The notes beneath the pieces were generated by a model. That model saw only the letters and a program-made list of their open reading frames with translations. It did not search any database and was not told the DNA's origin. A DNA stretch of 38,839 nt from Candidatus Omnitrophota bacterium. GTDB taxonomy: Bacteria; Omnitrophota; Omnitrophia; Omnitrophales; Aquincolibacteriaceae. Where the stretch lies: the NCBI GenBank assembly GCA_028713205.1, contig JAQTOZ010000006.1, forward strand, positions 1-38,839, in the 5' to 3' direction. This document shows positions 18,697 to 26,698 of the stretch, piece after piece (positions within the stretch are counted from its first letter, which is position 1; each line of letters starts with the position of its first letter). The translations under genes were made by a program, and so were the position numbers.

Positions 18697-19707
18697 ATGA
18701 TTAGTCTACGGAATAATGACTTGCTTCATCATTTCTTGAGGCATAAAGTTCCCCTAACGGCTTTTATTGAATTAACGAGTCGCTGCGATCTTAAGTGTAT
18801 CCATTGCATGCGCTCCAAGACTCCCTCGCCTGATCTGACCAAAAGCATCTGCCATAACTTGCTCGATCAATTAGCCCGGATGGGTACTTTGAATGTAACC
18901 TTTTCCGGGGGAGAACCTCTTCTGCACAAAGATTTTTTTGATTTAATAGCCTATGCCCGGCAAAAAAATTTTAACGTCAAAATCGCTTCAAACGGAATAG
19001 GATTCAATAAAAGCAATGTTCGCAGATTCAAGGCACTTCAACCGATAACCGTTCAGCTTAGCCTCTACGGCACCTCTCCGGCCCTCCATGATTTGATCAC
19101 CCGGACAAAAGGCTCCTTCAAAAAAGCCATACGGGCCATCCGTCTGCTGAAGGATTCGGGAATTTCCGTTTTGATTCACATGATAGTCTTGAAGGAAAAC
19201 TTCCATGAATTGGGAAAGATGAAAACCCTTGCAAAAGCCGAGGGCTGGAATTTTTCTTACGATTTTGTTCTTTATCCGAGGGACAATGGCTCCTTAGAAC
19301 CTTTATACCATCGTATTACCGGTGAGCAGCTCGGGTGTGCTGTTCGAAAGGGTTGGGTTCGTCAATCGAATTTCATCGTACCAAAATCAAGGTATGCGGG
19401 AACAACCAGGATCCTCGATTTAGCAACCGTCTCATGCCGGGTATCCCCTTCCGCCCAGGTCTTTCCGTCGGGGACTGTGCGTTTAGAAATTGGTAATTTG
19501 AGGCGGGACTCTTTTCGGGATATTTGGCTCAAATCCCCGGAGGTTCACGATTTGCGAAAGCTGAAAACCGATGATTTTGAATGCTCTCGATGCCGGCTCT
19601 ATCAACACTGTTCTTGGGATATCGGACTGGCATTCGCCGAGCACGGCAGTGTCACGGCAACGCCGGATGAATGGTGCCGATTCGTACGACAACTTGAATC
19701 AAAATGA
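18697..19707 (+). CDS. Radical SAM/SPASM enzyme, PqqE-like peptide maturase candidate
   Basis: The 336-residue protein has the canonical CX3CX2C cluster motif CDLKCIHC (C30, C34, C37) and the GGEP motif (71-74) of the radical SAM barrel. The C-terminus has a SPASM-like cysteine set: C near residue 248, then FECSRCRLYQHCSW and a final WC, suggesting one or more auxiliary iron-sulfur clusters. SPASM enzymes of this architecture typically modify ribosomal peptides, for example PqqE and sactisynthases. It follows the PqqD-like gene and precedes the 31-residue peptide gene, which makes that peptide its most likely substrate by context. Some SPASM proteins in surface-polymer loci act on other substrates. 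No Shine-Dalgarno sequence is visible before the ATG. Confidence 0.85.
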   Translation: MISLRNNDLLHHFLRHKVPLTAFIELTSRCDLKCIHCMRSKTPSPDLTKSICHNLLDQLARMGTLNVTFSGGEPLLHKDFFDLIAYARQKNFNVKIASNGIGFNKSNVRRFKALQPITVQLSLYGTSPALHDLITRTKGSFKKAIRAIRLLKDSGISVLIHMIVLKENFHELGKMKTLAKAEGWNFSYDFVLYPRDNGSLEPLYHRITGEQLGCAVRKGWVRQSNFIVPKSRYAGTTRILDLATVSCRVSPSAQVFPSGTVRLEIGNLRRDSFRDIWLKSPEVHDLRKLKTDDFECSRCRLYQHCSWDIGLAFAEHGSVTATPDEWCRFVRQLESK

Positions 19708-19744
19708 TCATTCTACGCTTCCGGATTTCTCCGGGGGTACAACT

Positions 19745-19764
19745 TCCTCTTTGATCAAAGAGGA
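19745..19764. promoter_or_regulatory. 20-bp perfect palindrome upstream of the small peptide gene
   Basis: TCCTCTTTGATCAAAGAGGA is a perfect dyad ending 21 bases before the peptide ATG. It could be a regulator binding site, or an mRNA hairpin that sets the level or 5' boundary of the peptide message relative to the radical SAM gene. Confidence 0.6.
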
Positions 19765-19785
19765 TAACCGCATAGGAGATCGACC

Positions 19786-19881
19786 ATGGCGGATGTCAAA
19801 AAGACAAATAAGAAAAAGAAAAAATACAAAACACCGACCCTGACGGTTTATACTGAGATCAAGAAAGTTAAGGGCTATTAA
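19786..19881 (+). CDS. 31-residue Lys-rich peptide, candidate RiPP precursor with YxxPxL motif
   Basis: The frame runs ATG to TAA with a strong ribosome binding site, AGGAG, 7-8 nt upstream. The product has 11 lysines, a KKTNKKKKK tract at 5-13, and YKTPTLTVY at residues 14-22. The latter matches the first half of the lasso-peptide leader consensus YxxPxLxxxGxxxxxTxG, which is bound by PqqD-type recognition elements. The peptide ends where such a leader would end (residue 31), so no normal core follows. It lies between a SPASM radical SAM gene and an HPr-kinase-like gene. Thr16, 18, 20 and 23 or the tyrosines are possible modification sites. Role inferred from context; a structural or regulatory small basic protein is the alternative. 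Confidence 0.7.
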   Translation: MADVKKTNKKKKKYKTPTLTVYTEIKKVKGY

Positions 19882-19933
19882 AGAGGACGCATCCATCAAC
19901 CATTTCCCCGATCTCGAAATTGGCAGGAGCCAA

Positions 19934-20896
19934 ATGAAATACCGGCGGGTATTGACTCATGAACACCTTCAGATCACCACGTCTACGAACAGCTTTCGCT
20001 TGCATCAGCTGATCCATAACTTTTTCGATTTTCAACGTTCCCCCCATTCGACACCTCAAATGAAGGTCAAGCTCTGCATCCAGATCATAAAAAATCGCAA
20101 CGATCAGTATATTTATCAAAGTCTGAACAAAAATAACCGCATTTTTTCATTCATGGACACACGCACCGTCCGTGTCACAACGGACCTGCGGACGAACACC
20201 GCAACGGCCCGGTTGCTCGAATTCGACGAGTCTTTAAAAGAAAGGATCCTTGACTTTGCCCTGATGCGGCCACTTTATCATATCCTCGGCCATCATGGTT
20301 TTTTCCATATGCATGCCTCCTGGGTCTCCAAAAACAATTCCTCGATTCTGATCAGCGGTCCCACCAATAGCGGTAAAAGCACCCTCGCTTTCGTTCTTGC
20401 CCAACACGGCTTCCAGATCCATTGCGATGATGACTGTTTTGTTAAAGCTTCGAATCGTCAAATTCATCTGATGCCACTTCCGACCAAAATGGGACTGAAG
20501 GAGACGGTTCTGAATCGTCATCCAAAGCTCGTGCGAAATACCGTAAAAAATTACTTGTATGGGGATAAAAAAAGGATTTCTTTAAAAAATATTCCGAATC
20601 ATCGTGTCCGTGACCTAGGAGAGCCGACCCGCATCGATATTCTATTCCCAAAATACAAAATCCGGGGGAATGCCGCTTTGAAACCCATTTCTAAAACAAA
20701 AGGATTAAAAAAATTAATCGGAGAATGCCTCTGCGCCTACCCCGAAAATGATTCCAGAAAAATGCTTTGGACCTTTTATTCTCTTGCCCAGAAAACGCGT
20801 TTTTTTGAATTGATTTACAATGATCAACATTTTGACCAAATTCCTGCCATCATGGACCAGCTTGATGGTGCCCTGAAAATTGACATTCGAAAATGA
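19934..20896 (+). CDS. HPr-kinase-like P-loop protein associated with PqqD/RiPP loci
   Basis: The 320-residue protein has an HPr-kinase-type core: MHASWV at 126-131, Walker A GPTNSGKST at 142-150 and an acidic CDDDC near 164-168, followed by a C-terminal helical region. The classical HPr kinase/phosphorylase signature and length differ, so it is not an HPr regulator of carbon metabolism. Related kinases in lasso-peptide and HPr-rel-A loci phosphorylate precursor peptides or work with PqqD-like chaperones. The ATG at 19934 follows AGGAG closely; the frame stays open further upstream without a good start codon. Its stop overlaps the next start by 4 bp (ATGA), indicating translational coupling to the B12-binding radical SAM gene. 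Confidence 0.75.
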   Translation: MKYRRVLTHEHLQITTSTNSFRLHQLIHNFFDFQRSPHSTPQMKVKLCIQIIKNRNDQYIYQSLNKNNRIFSFMDTRTVRVTTDLRTNTATARLLEFDESLKERILDFALMRPLYHILGHHGFFHMHASWVSKNNSSILISGPTNSGKSTLAFVLAQHGFQIHCDDDCFVKASNRQIHLMPLPTKMGLKETVLNRHPKLVRNTVKNYLYGDKKRISLKNIPNHRVRDLGEPTRIDILFPKYKIRGNAALKPISKTKGLKKLIGECLCAYPENDSRKMLWTFYSLAQKTRFFELIYNDQHFDQIPAIMDQLDGALKIDIRK

Positions 20897-22308
20897 AAAT
20901 ACTGCTCGTCCACCCTCAAATCAACAGCATTCCTGCATACAGCTACGGCATCGGGTATTTGATATCGGTTTTAAAAAGAGGCGGACATTCCGCCGACTAT
21001 TTTGTCCTTCAAGATTTAAGGGATATTCTTTTGCTGTACCAAACCGTCAAGGAGCAAAAACCGGACATTATCGGATTTTCCCTGTTAACCGCCGAAGCCG
21101 GTTATCTTGGTGATATCATCAAAGGAGTTAAAGAAATCTCGAGTGCTTTGATCGTATGCGGGGGTATACACCCTACCTTACAACCGGAATCTACCTCCCA
21201 AATTGATGGGGTGGATGCAATTGTGCGCGGCGAAGGAGAATACCCGTTGCTGGAACTCGCAAATTGCATGGAGAAGAAAGAAGGCTATTTCCATCTTAAA
21301 AACTTCTGGTTCAAAAAAAACGGGCAGATCATCAAAAATGATCTCCGCCCATTAATTGACCTGAATGAGCTGCCTCCCCCGGATAAAGGGATATTCTATC
21401 AACGCATGATCGATTTGGATTGGGGGACCAATCGGTTTATGTTCAACCGGGGATGCCCCTTTGGCTGTTCCTATTGCTCCAACTCAGCTTTGCAGATGTT
21501 ATACAAAAGCAAAGGGCCCTTTTGCCGGTTCTTAAGCCCGCAGAAGGCTATCGAACTGATCGATTTGGATTCAAAACGATTCAAATTTGATTTTATTTTT
21601 TTTGATGATGACATTATTGCCCTGGACAAAAATTGGTTTTATGAGTTTTTTGCTTTATACAAAAAACGATTTTCATATCCCTTCTGTTGCAACGTGCGGG
21701 CCGGCAGCGTCGATTCAGCCATGATATAATTGTTGAAGGAGGCGGGTTGTGCAGAGGTTGCTATTGGAATAGAACATGGAAACGAAAATTTCAGGCAAAC
21801 CATCTTAAATCGAAATATGGGAAATGATCTATTGGCCGAAACCGTTGAGCTCGTCAAACGGCACGGAATTAAAAAAATCAGCGGGCACGTGATGATCGGA
21901 CTTCCTTTTGAGAATACGGGACTATTTCTCGACACCGTCCGCTTATTCAGACGTTTAAAGATTAGCCCCATCAAATTCATCTATTCACCCTTACCGGGAA
22001 CAAGTCTTGGAACCATTTGCCGCGAAAAAGGCTGGCTATCGCAAGAAGCTTATTATTGCGATCGCATTCAGGCGGTCATCGATTACCCGACGTTCAGTGC
22101 GGATGAGATCCAATTATGCTTTGATGTCTTCTCCATTCTTTTACGTTTTCCATTTCTCCCTCTTAAACTACCGGGGATACCGACAAACTATTTGTTTCGG
22201 TTATACAAATTCATATTCAGCTTCGCGCTATTCGTAGAACATCGATTTTTCGCTGCGGATGGCCCTAACCATGCGGCAAAGGCCTACCTCCGTGCAAAAC
22301 CAGCATAA
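20893..22308 (+). pseudogene. B12-binding radical SAM protein gene interrupted by one in-frame TAA
   Basis: One reading frame of 472 codons carries a single ochre codon at 21727-21729. The first part has a cobalamin-binding-like domain (MKILLVHPQ to about residue 130, with PDIIGFSLLT and GGIHPTL) and the radical SAM motif CPFGCSYC near residue 195. The second continues without loss of frame as LLKEAGCAEVAIGIEHGNE, the standard barrel continuation, to the normal C-terminus. Homologues have a sense codon at the TAA. Every other codon looks intact, so a recent nonsense mutation, a strain variant or a consensus error is likelier than old decay. If functional, members of this superfamily perform methylations or rearrangements on polymers, lipids or peptides. 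Its 4-bp overlap with the HPr-kinase-like gene ties it to the peptide locus. Confidence 0.8.
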
Positions 22309-23518
22309 GCAAAACAAACGTATCATCACGCACAAGCGCCCGGTGAAACGCTCCAAGCGTCCTTTTGGTTTCAATGTTATTGGCTATGTCAGCCGGAACC
22401 TGGGACTGGGCGTCATGTCCCGAAGTCTGATTCAGCTGCTGATCGAACATGGTTATCCCGTCGCCATTCACGATTTGAATCCCATCGGAGTATTTCATAA
22501 ACGATTTGACGAATCTTATAAAGATCTCTTTGTTCAATCGGTTGACAAATTACCCTATGCGATCAACCTTTTTACATTACCCGCGCGGGATGCGACCGAG
22601 TTTCTTTTTTTCGATTTATCGCGATTATTGCGCCGGCATCATAGCCTGAACGTTTTTTGCCCAATGTGGGAACTCGATATCTTCCCTGTGATATGGGTCA
22701 AAGCCCTGCAATTATGCGATGTCATCGTGTCTCAATCTGATTTTGTAAGTTCGACATGCGCCAAGTATCTTCCGGAGTTGCCCATCCTTTCCGCCGAGCA
22801 GCCCCTTTATTTCCCCCGAGGCGTGAAAGCTTGCCGGGCCCGTTTTGGATTGCCGGAGGATGCAACGATCTTCGTTTTCAGTTTTGAGCCGCGGAGCGAC
22901 ATTGAAAGGAAAAATCCTTCCGGCCTGATCAAGGCGTTTCGACGAGCATTCCGCAATCAATCCTCCGCACATCTAGTCATCAAGGTTAACAATGCTTACG
23001 GCAATGAGTGCGCTCATTCCGTCGTGAAACAACTGAAGGCACTTTCGAATAACGATCCACGCATCCATTTGATTACCGAAGATTTGACTTACCTCGAAAT
23101 ATTGAATTTGTATGCGAGCTGTGATGTTTTTGTCTCGCTCCATCGATCGGAAGGGCTTGGTTTGGGAATGATGGAAGCAATGCAATTGGGCAAACCGGTC
23201 ATCGCCACGGCTTGGTCAGGCAATATGACCTACATGAATGATGCAAATTCATGTCTTGTACGTTACAAGTTGATCCCTGCCAAGGGCATCATTAAATGTT
23301 ACCAGCAGCACTTCGTCGGGAAAAATGCATTTTGGGCCAATCCTGATATCGACGATGCTGCGGCTTGGATGCGAAAATTAGCTGACAATGTCAATCTCCG
23401 CAAAAGCATCGGCACAAGAGCGGCTAGAGACATGGCGCACTATCAAAAGCAGGCTAGACGGGGTTTCTTTATCGAGAAAATTCGAGATTTATGGCATCGC
23501 AAAGTTTCCAAAACGTAA
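22259..23518 (+). CDS. GT4-type glycosyltransferase
   Basis: The 419-residue protein has the two-domain GT-B layout. The N-terminal half includes NVIGYVSRNLGLGVMSRSL. The C-terminal half has RKNPSGLIKAFRRAF, the diagnostic SLHRSEGLGLGMMEAMQLGKPVIAT donor-binding E-x7-E-like region of glycosyltransferase family 4, and a WSGNMTYM segment. It is likely a cytoplasmic retaining sugar transferase building a surface polysaccharide or glycan; donor and acceptor are unknown. The annotated start overlaps the previous frame by 50 bp and the first 35 residues are basic and poorly conserved in type; ATG at 22271 is an alternative. Confidence 0.85.
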   Translation: MALTMRQRPTSVQNQHKQNKRIITHKRPVKRSKRPFGFNVIGYVSRNLGLGVMSRSLIQLLIEHGYPVAIHDLNPIGVFHKRFDESYKDLFVQSVDKLPYAINLFTLPARDATEFLFFDLSRLLRRHHSLNVFCPMWELDIFPVIWVKALQLCDVIVSQSDFVSSTCAKYLPELPILSAEQPLYFPRGVKACRARFGLPEDATIFVFSFEPRSDIERKNPSGLIKAFRRAFRNQSSAHLVIKVNNAYGNECAHSVVKQLKALSNNDPRIHLITEDLTYLEILNLYASCDVFVSLHRSEGLGLGMMEAMQLGKPVIATAWSGNMTYMNDANSCLVRYKLIPAKGIIKCYQQHFVGKNAFWANPDIDDAAAWMRKLADNVNLRKSIGTRAARDMAHYQKQARRGFFIEKIRDLWHRKVSKT

Positions 23519-23640
23519 TCTTCCTCAGGATAAGACATTGCTTTGTTACCGCTTGTCTTGCTAGTGTTGTCCCGGAAATCAACCGATGCGTTGATTAACT
23601 AAATGACTCTCATCATAAACAAATAATAAATAGAAACGTT

Positions 23641-24720
23641 ATGATAAAAAAAGTGCAATGGCTTTGCCTGGAATTAACGAATTGCTGCAATTTTGATTGC
23701 GCATTTTGTGGGAATCAGTTTATGACAAGAAAAAAAGGTTTTATGGATAAAACCTTGGCAAAACGAATCATCACAGAAGCCACGCAACATGATTTTTGCG
23801 AAGGGATCGTGCTTCACATGATGGGGGATCCCCTGTTATATGCGGATCTTTTTGAAATCTTGGAGTCTGCCCACAAAATAAACGCGCCCATTTTATTAGT
23901 GACCAACGGATCTTTATTGAAAAAAGATGTGGCCCTGCGCATTTTTGAATACCCGCCCAAAATCACGGTCATCAGTTACCACACGGGAAATAAAGATTCC
24001 TTTAAGTTTAGGAATGCGCCTATCTCCTATGAGGAATACCAAAAAAAAATCTTTGATTTTATCGAATTAAAATTCAAATTGAAGGCAGACACTCATATCG
24101 AAATCGATTCGATCGCAACGCGATATAAACATCATGACCGATTTAAAATCATTAATTCGACACGGGAATTCAAACAATTTGAAAAAGAATGGATCGGATT
24201 TGCAAAATACCTCAAAAAGAAGTATTCCTTGCGGCAGAATATTCCATCCGCAATCGTACCCGGAACAAACTATTTACTGGAAGATTTTACGTTTGTTTTA
24301 AAATACACATACCACTTATGGGGAAACATGATTTTACCGTTAGGGACAAAAACGGACCCATCATGCCTTGGTTCCTGCGAAATGCCCTTCACGCAATGCT
24401 CTGTTCTATGGAATGGTGATCTCTCCCCTTGTCCTCTAGATTATAATGGGGAATTGGTCTTTGATAATGTCACCCATAAAAATCTTGTTGAAGCATTTAA
24501 TTCAACAAAAGCTGAAGAAATCATGCAGCAGCTTATTCAAAAGACCGAAGTTCCGCAAAAATGTCATCGCTGCATGAGCTCGATTAAAAATATGGACGGA
24601 ACCAAATATGTCGCAGCAGGACAGACCTTGGAATTGTCTGATCTCCATCATCTTAAAATAGAAGCGGGGATGAAGGACTTTAAACAAAAGTTAAAAAGAA
24701 TATTTAGGATCAGCACTTGA
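23641..24720 (+). CDS. Radical SAM protein with C-terminal SPASM-like cysteines
   Basis: The 359-residue protein begins with LELTNCCNFDCAFCGNQ, a canonical CX3CX2C motif near residues 17-23. HMMGDPLLYADLFE replaces the usual GGEP region. The C-terminal part has SCLGSCEMPFTQCSVLWNGDLSPCPLDY and PQKCHRCM, a SPASM-type cysteine pattern, and the phrase FTQCSVLWNGDLSPCPLDY is typical of SPASM proteins found in polysaccharide loci. It sits between two glycosyltransferase genes. Substrate unknown. The ATG has no clear Shine-Dalgarno sequence; the region is notably AT-rich. Confidence 0.85.
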   Translation: MIKKVQWLCLELTNCCNFDCAFCGNQFMTRKKGFMDKTLAKRIITEATQHDFCEGIVLHMMGDPLLYADLFEILESAHKINAPILLVTNGSLLKKDVALRIFEYPPKITVISYHTGNKDSFKFRNAPISYEEYQKKIFDFIELKFKLKADTHIEIDSIATRYKHHDRFKIINSTREFKQFEKEWIGFAKYLKKKYSLRQNIPSAIVPGTNYLLEDFTFVLKYTYHLWGNMILPLGTKTDPSCLGSCEMPFTQCSVLWNGDLSPCPLDYNGELVFDNVTHKNLVEAFNSTKAEEIMQQLIQKTEVPQKCHRCMSSIKNMDGTKYVAAGQTLELSDLHHLKIEAGMKDFKQKLKRIFRIST

Positions 24721-24771
24721 AACGGGTGCTTCGCGCAGCCGAGACATGCGCGCAGAGTCAGGGAGTATGAA

Positions 24772-25773
24772 ATGCACAACGTCGATATCGTGATCGTAAC
24801 CTATAACGCGAAAGCAAAACTCGGAAGATGCATCCGCAGCATTCGAAAAAATACCCGTCATATTCCTTATACCCTGACAATTGTTGATAATCACTGCACG
24901 GATGGAACCTCTGATTTTCTTAAATCTTTAGGCGATATGAAAATCATAACGAGCAGAAAAAATCTCGGCTTTTCAGGTGGCGCTAATCTGGCCCTAAAAG
25001 CAACCTCCGCGAAATACATCGCATTGGTGGACGACGATGCCGAGGTGACTCAAAACTGGCTGAAAAAGTTATATCACCAAATCAACCAGAGACCCGATAT
25101 TGGTATCGTGGGATGCAAAATTATTTTTCCAGACCGCATGATTTTTTGCGCTGAGATTGAACTTAGCCCTGGATACTGCCATGCCATGGGACATGGGGAA
25201 AGAGATAACCGGCAAAGGGACTATATCAAGACCGTTGATGCTGTCTGCGGAGCCTGCTGGCTGATGAGAAGAGGGGTTATCAAAAAAATCGGTTTTTTTG
25301 ATGAACAATTCTTCCCATGCAAATACGAAGATTGTGACTACTGCTTAAGAGCGACGCGGGCAGGTTTTCAAGTCGTGTATGAGGGCAAGGTATCTATTAT
25401 TCATCATAATCTCAACCGTGACGGAAAAAGCAAAATCAAGGCATTAACAAAAAATCGCAGACTATTTATGCGAAAATGGAAAAATCTAAAAGATTTTGCA
25501 GCCACTCAAGAACATCTCGGCGGTGGTATCGATAACGGGTCTTCTAAAAACAAGTATTATTTATCCAGAGCTGTTGAATCTGTGCGGGATAAAAACTATG
25601 GGAGAGCGGTAAAACACCTTAGAGACGCAATCCGTTTTGATCCCTACAATCTGGCGGCGTCCTATTATCTTGCGATGATCTATAAAAAAACGGGGCAGTT
25701 GGATAAAGCTAAAACAGAAGCGTATAAATCACTGGCGATCTTCGACCATCCCCTCCTTGGTTCCATGGAGTAA
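24772..25773 (+). CDS. GT2-family glycosyltransferase with C-terminal TPR-like tail
   Basis: The 333-residue protein starts VDIVIVTYNAKAKLGRCIRSI, the GT-A nucleotide-binding start, then NLGFSGGANLAL and the metal-binding ALVDDDAEV, as in rhamnosyltransferase-like family 2 enzymes; DEQFFPCKYEDCDYCLRA provides the catalytic acidic ED region. Residues about 260-325 form TPR-like helices (SVRDKNYGRAVKHLRDAIRFDP, then LAASYYLAMIYKKTGQLDKA). The tail may mediate complex formation. GGGAG precedes the ATG. It is probably part of surface-glycan assembly together with the neighbouring transferases. Confidence 0.88.
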   Translation: MHNVDIVIVTYNAKAKLGRCIRSIRKNTRHIPYTLTIVDNHCTDGTSDFLKSLGDMKIITSRKNLGFSGGANLALKATSAKYIALVDDDAEVTQNWLKKLYHQINQRPDIGIVGCKIIFPDRMIFCAEIELSPGYCHAMGHGERDNRQRDYIKTVDAVCGACWLMRRGVIKKIGFFDEQFFPCKYEDCDYCLRATRAGFQVVYEGKVSIIHHNLNRDGKSKIKALTKNRRLFMRKWKNLKDFAATQEHLGGGIDNGSSKNKYYLSRAVESVRDKNYGRAVKHLRDAIRFDPYNLAASYYLAMIYKKTGQLDKAKTEAYKSLAIFDHPLLGSME

Positions 25774-25844
25774 TACAAAATGCCATTTTGCGGTAACCAC
25801 TTGCCCTATCTCCACCGCCGCATTCGGCAATCCGAGTCTCCCTC

Positions 25845-26657
25845 ATGAACCCAAGGATGCCTAAAGTCAGTATTATCATCCCAACCCGCGACCGGACGAC
25901 GTATCTCAAACGCGCGATCAAAAGTGTTTTAGCACAAACATACAGAAACTACGAAATCATCGTTGTGCAAAATGGGCCTGTCGAACACTCAAAGCAACTG
26001 GTTCAAAAAATGATTCGCCACGGTGCACCCATGCGCTATGTGCATAAGCTTAAGGCCGATCCGGTGAACGCGCGTAATACCGGCATCCGAGCTTCCAAAA
26101 GCGATTATATTGCCTTTCTTGATGACGATGATGAATGGCTGCCCACGAAGCTTGAAATTCAGATCCATGCTCTTATGAAGAATGCCCGTTTGGGATTGAT
26201 CGCTTGTTCGTCAATCGTTCTGAATCAACACCATCAGAACAGAAATGCGCGCGGTCATTTCCAAGGGCGGATTTCGTTGAAAATCTTATTAACAAAGGGG
26301 TGCATCATACCATCATTGTCAAATATACTGACGAGGAAAACATGCCTTGATCGCATCGGGTACTTTGATGCAAGATTCCCAATTGCCAATGATTATGATC
26401 TTTATTTGCGCATGGCACAACATTATGCGCTTTGGATGACATCGGATCCGCTGGTCCGTTCCCATCAACATAAAAGCAATATGACAAAAAAAGCCAGTCA
26501 AGTCTTCACAGAAACGACGGGAGTTCTCAAAAAATTACGATTATCCAATACAAAATTGAAAGGCGTATCGGGGCCATTTCTGAAATCCATTATCGATAAG
26601 CGGCAACCTTTATGGTCGATAATAGCAACCGCCTCGAAAGGATGGCCTAAAACTTAA
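25845..26657 (+). CDS. GT2-family glycosyltransferase
   Basis: The 270-residue protein has the family 2 N-terminus MPKVSIIIPTRDRTTYLKRAIKSVL, a NARNTGIRASKSDYIAFLDDDDEW donor-binding segment with the DDD metal site, and DARFPIANDYDLYLRMA as catalytic region. The ATG at 25845 and the ATG at 25857 are both possible; MPKVSIIIPT is the commoner start in the family. It ends 40 bp before the convergent membrane-protein gene, with no visible terminator hairpin between them. Confidence 0.88.
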   Translation: MNPRMPKVSIIIPTRDRTTYLKRAIKSVLAQTYRNYEIIVVQNGPVEHSKQLVQKMIRHGAPMRYVHKLKADPVNARNTGIRASKSDYIAFLDDDDEWLPTKLEIQIHALMKNARLGLIACSSIVLNQHHQNRNARGHFQGRISLKILLTKGCIIPSLSNILTRKTCLDRIGYFDARFPIANDYDLYLRMAQHYALWMTSDPLVRSHQHKSNMTKKASQVFTETTGVLKKLRLSNTKLKGVSGPFLKSIIDKRQPLWSIIATASKGWPKT

Positions 26658-26698
26658 AGCGAATGAACCCCGCGTCCGAAAACAATAAAGCATGCCGA

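Noticed and set aside
19786-19881. Calling the locus a lasso peptide cluster
   Set aside because: There is no core region, no asparagine-synthetase-like cyclase and no leader protease; only the leader-like motif and accessory enzymes fit.
21727-21729. Stop-codon reassignment or selenocysteine/pyrrolysine insertion
   Set aside because: The codon is TAA, which neither system uses, and TAA terminates other genes in the window.
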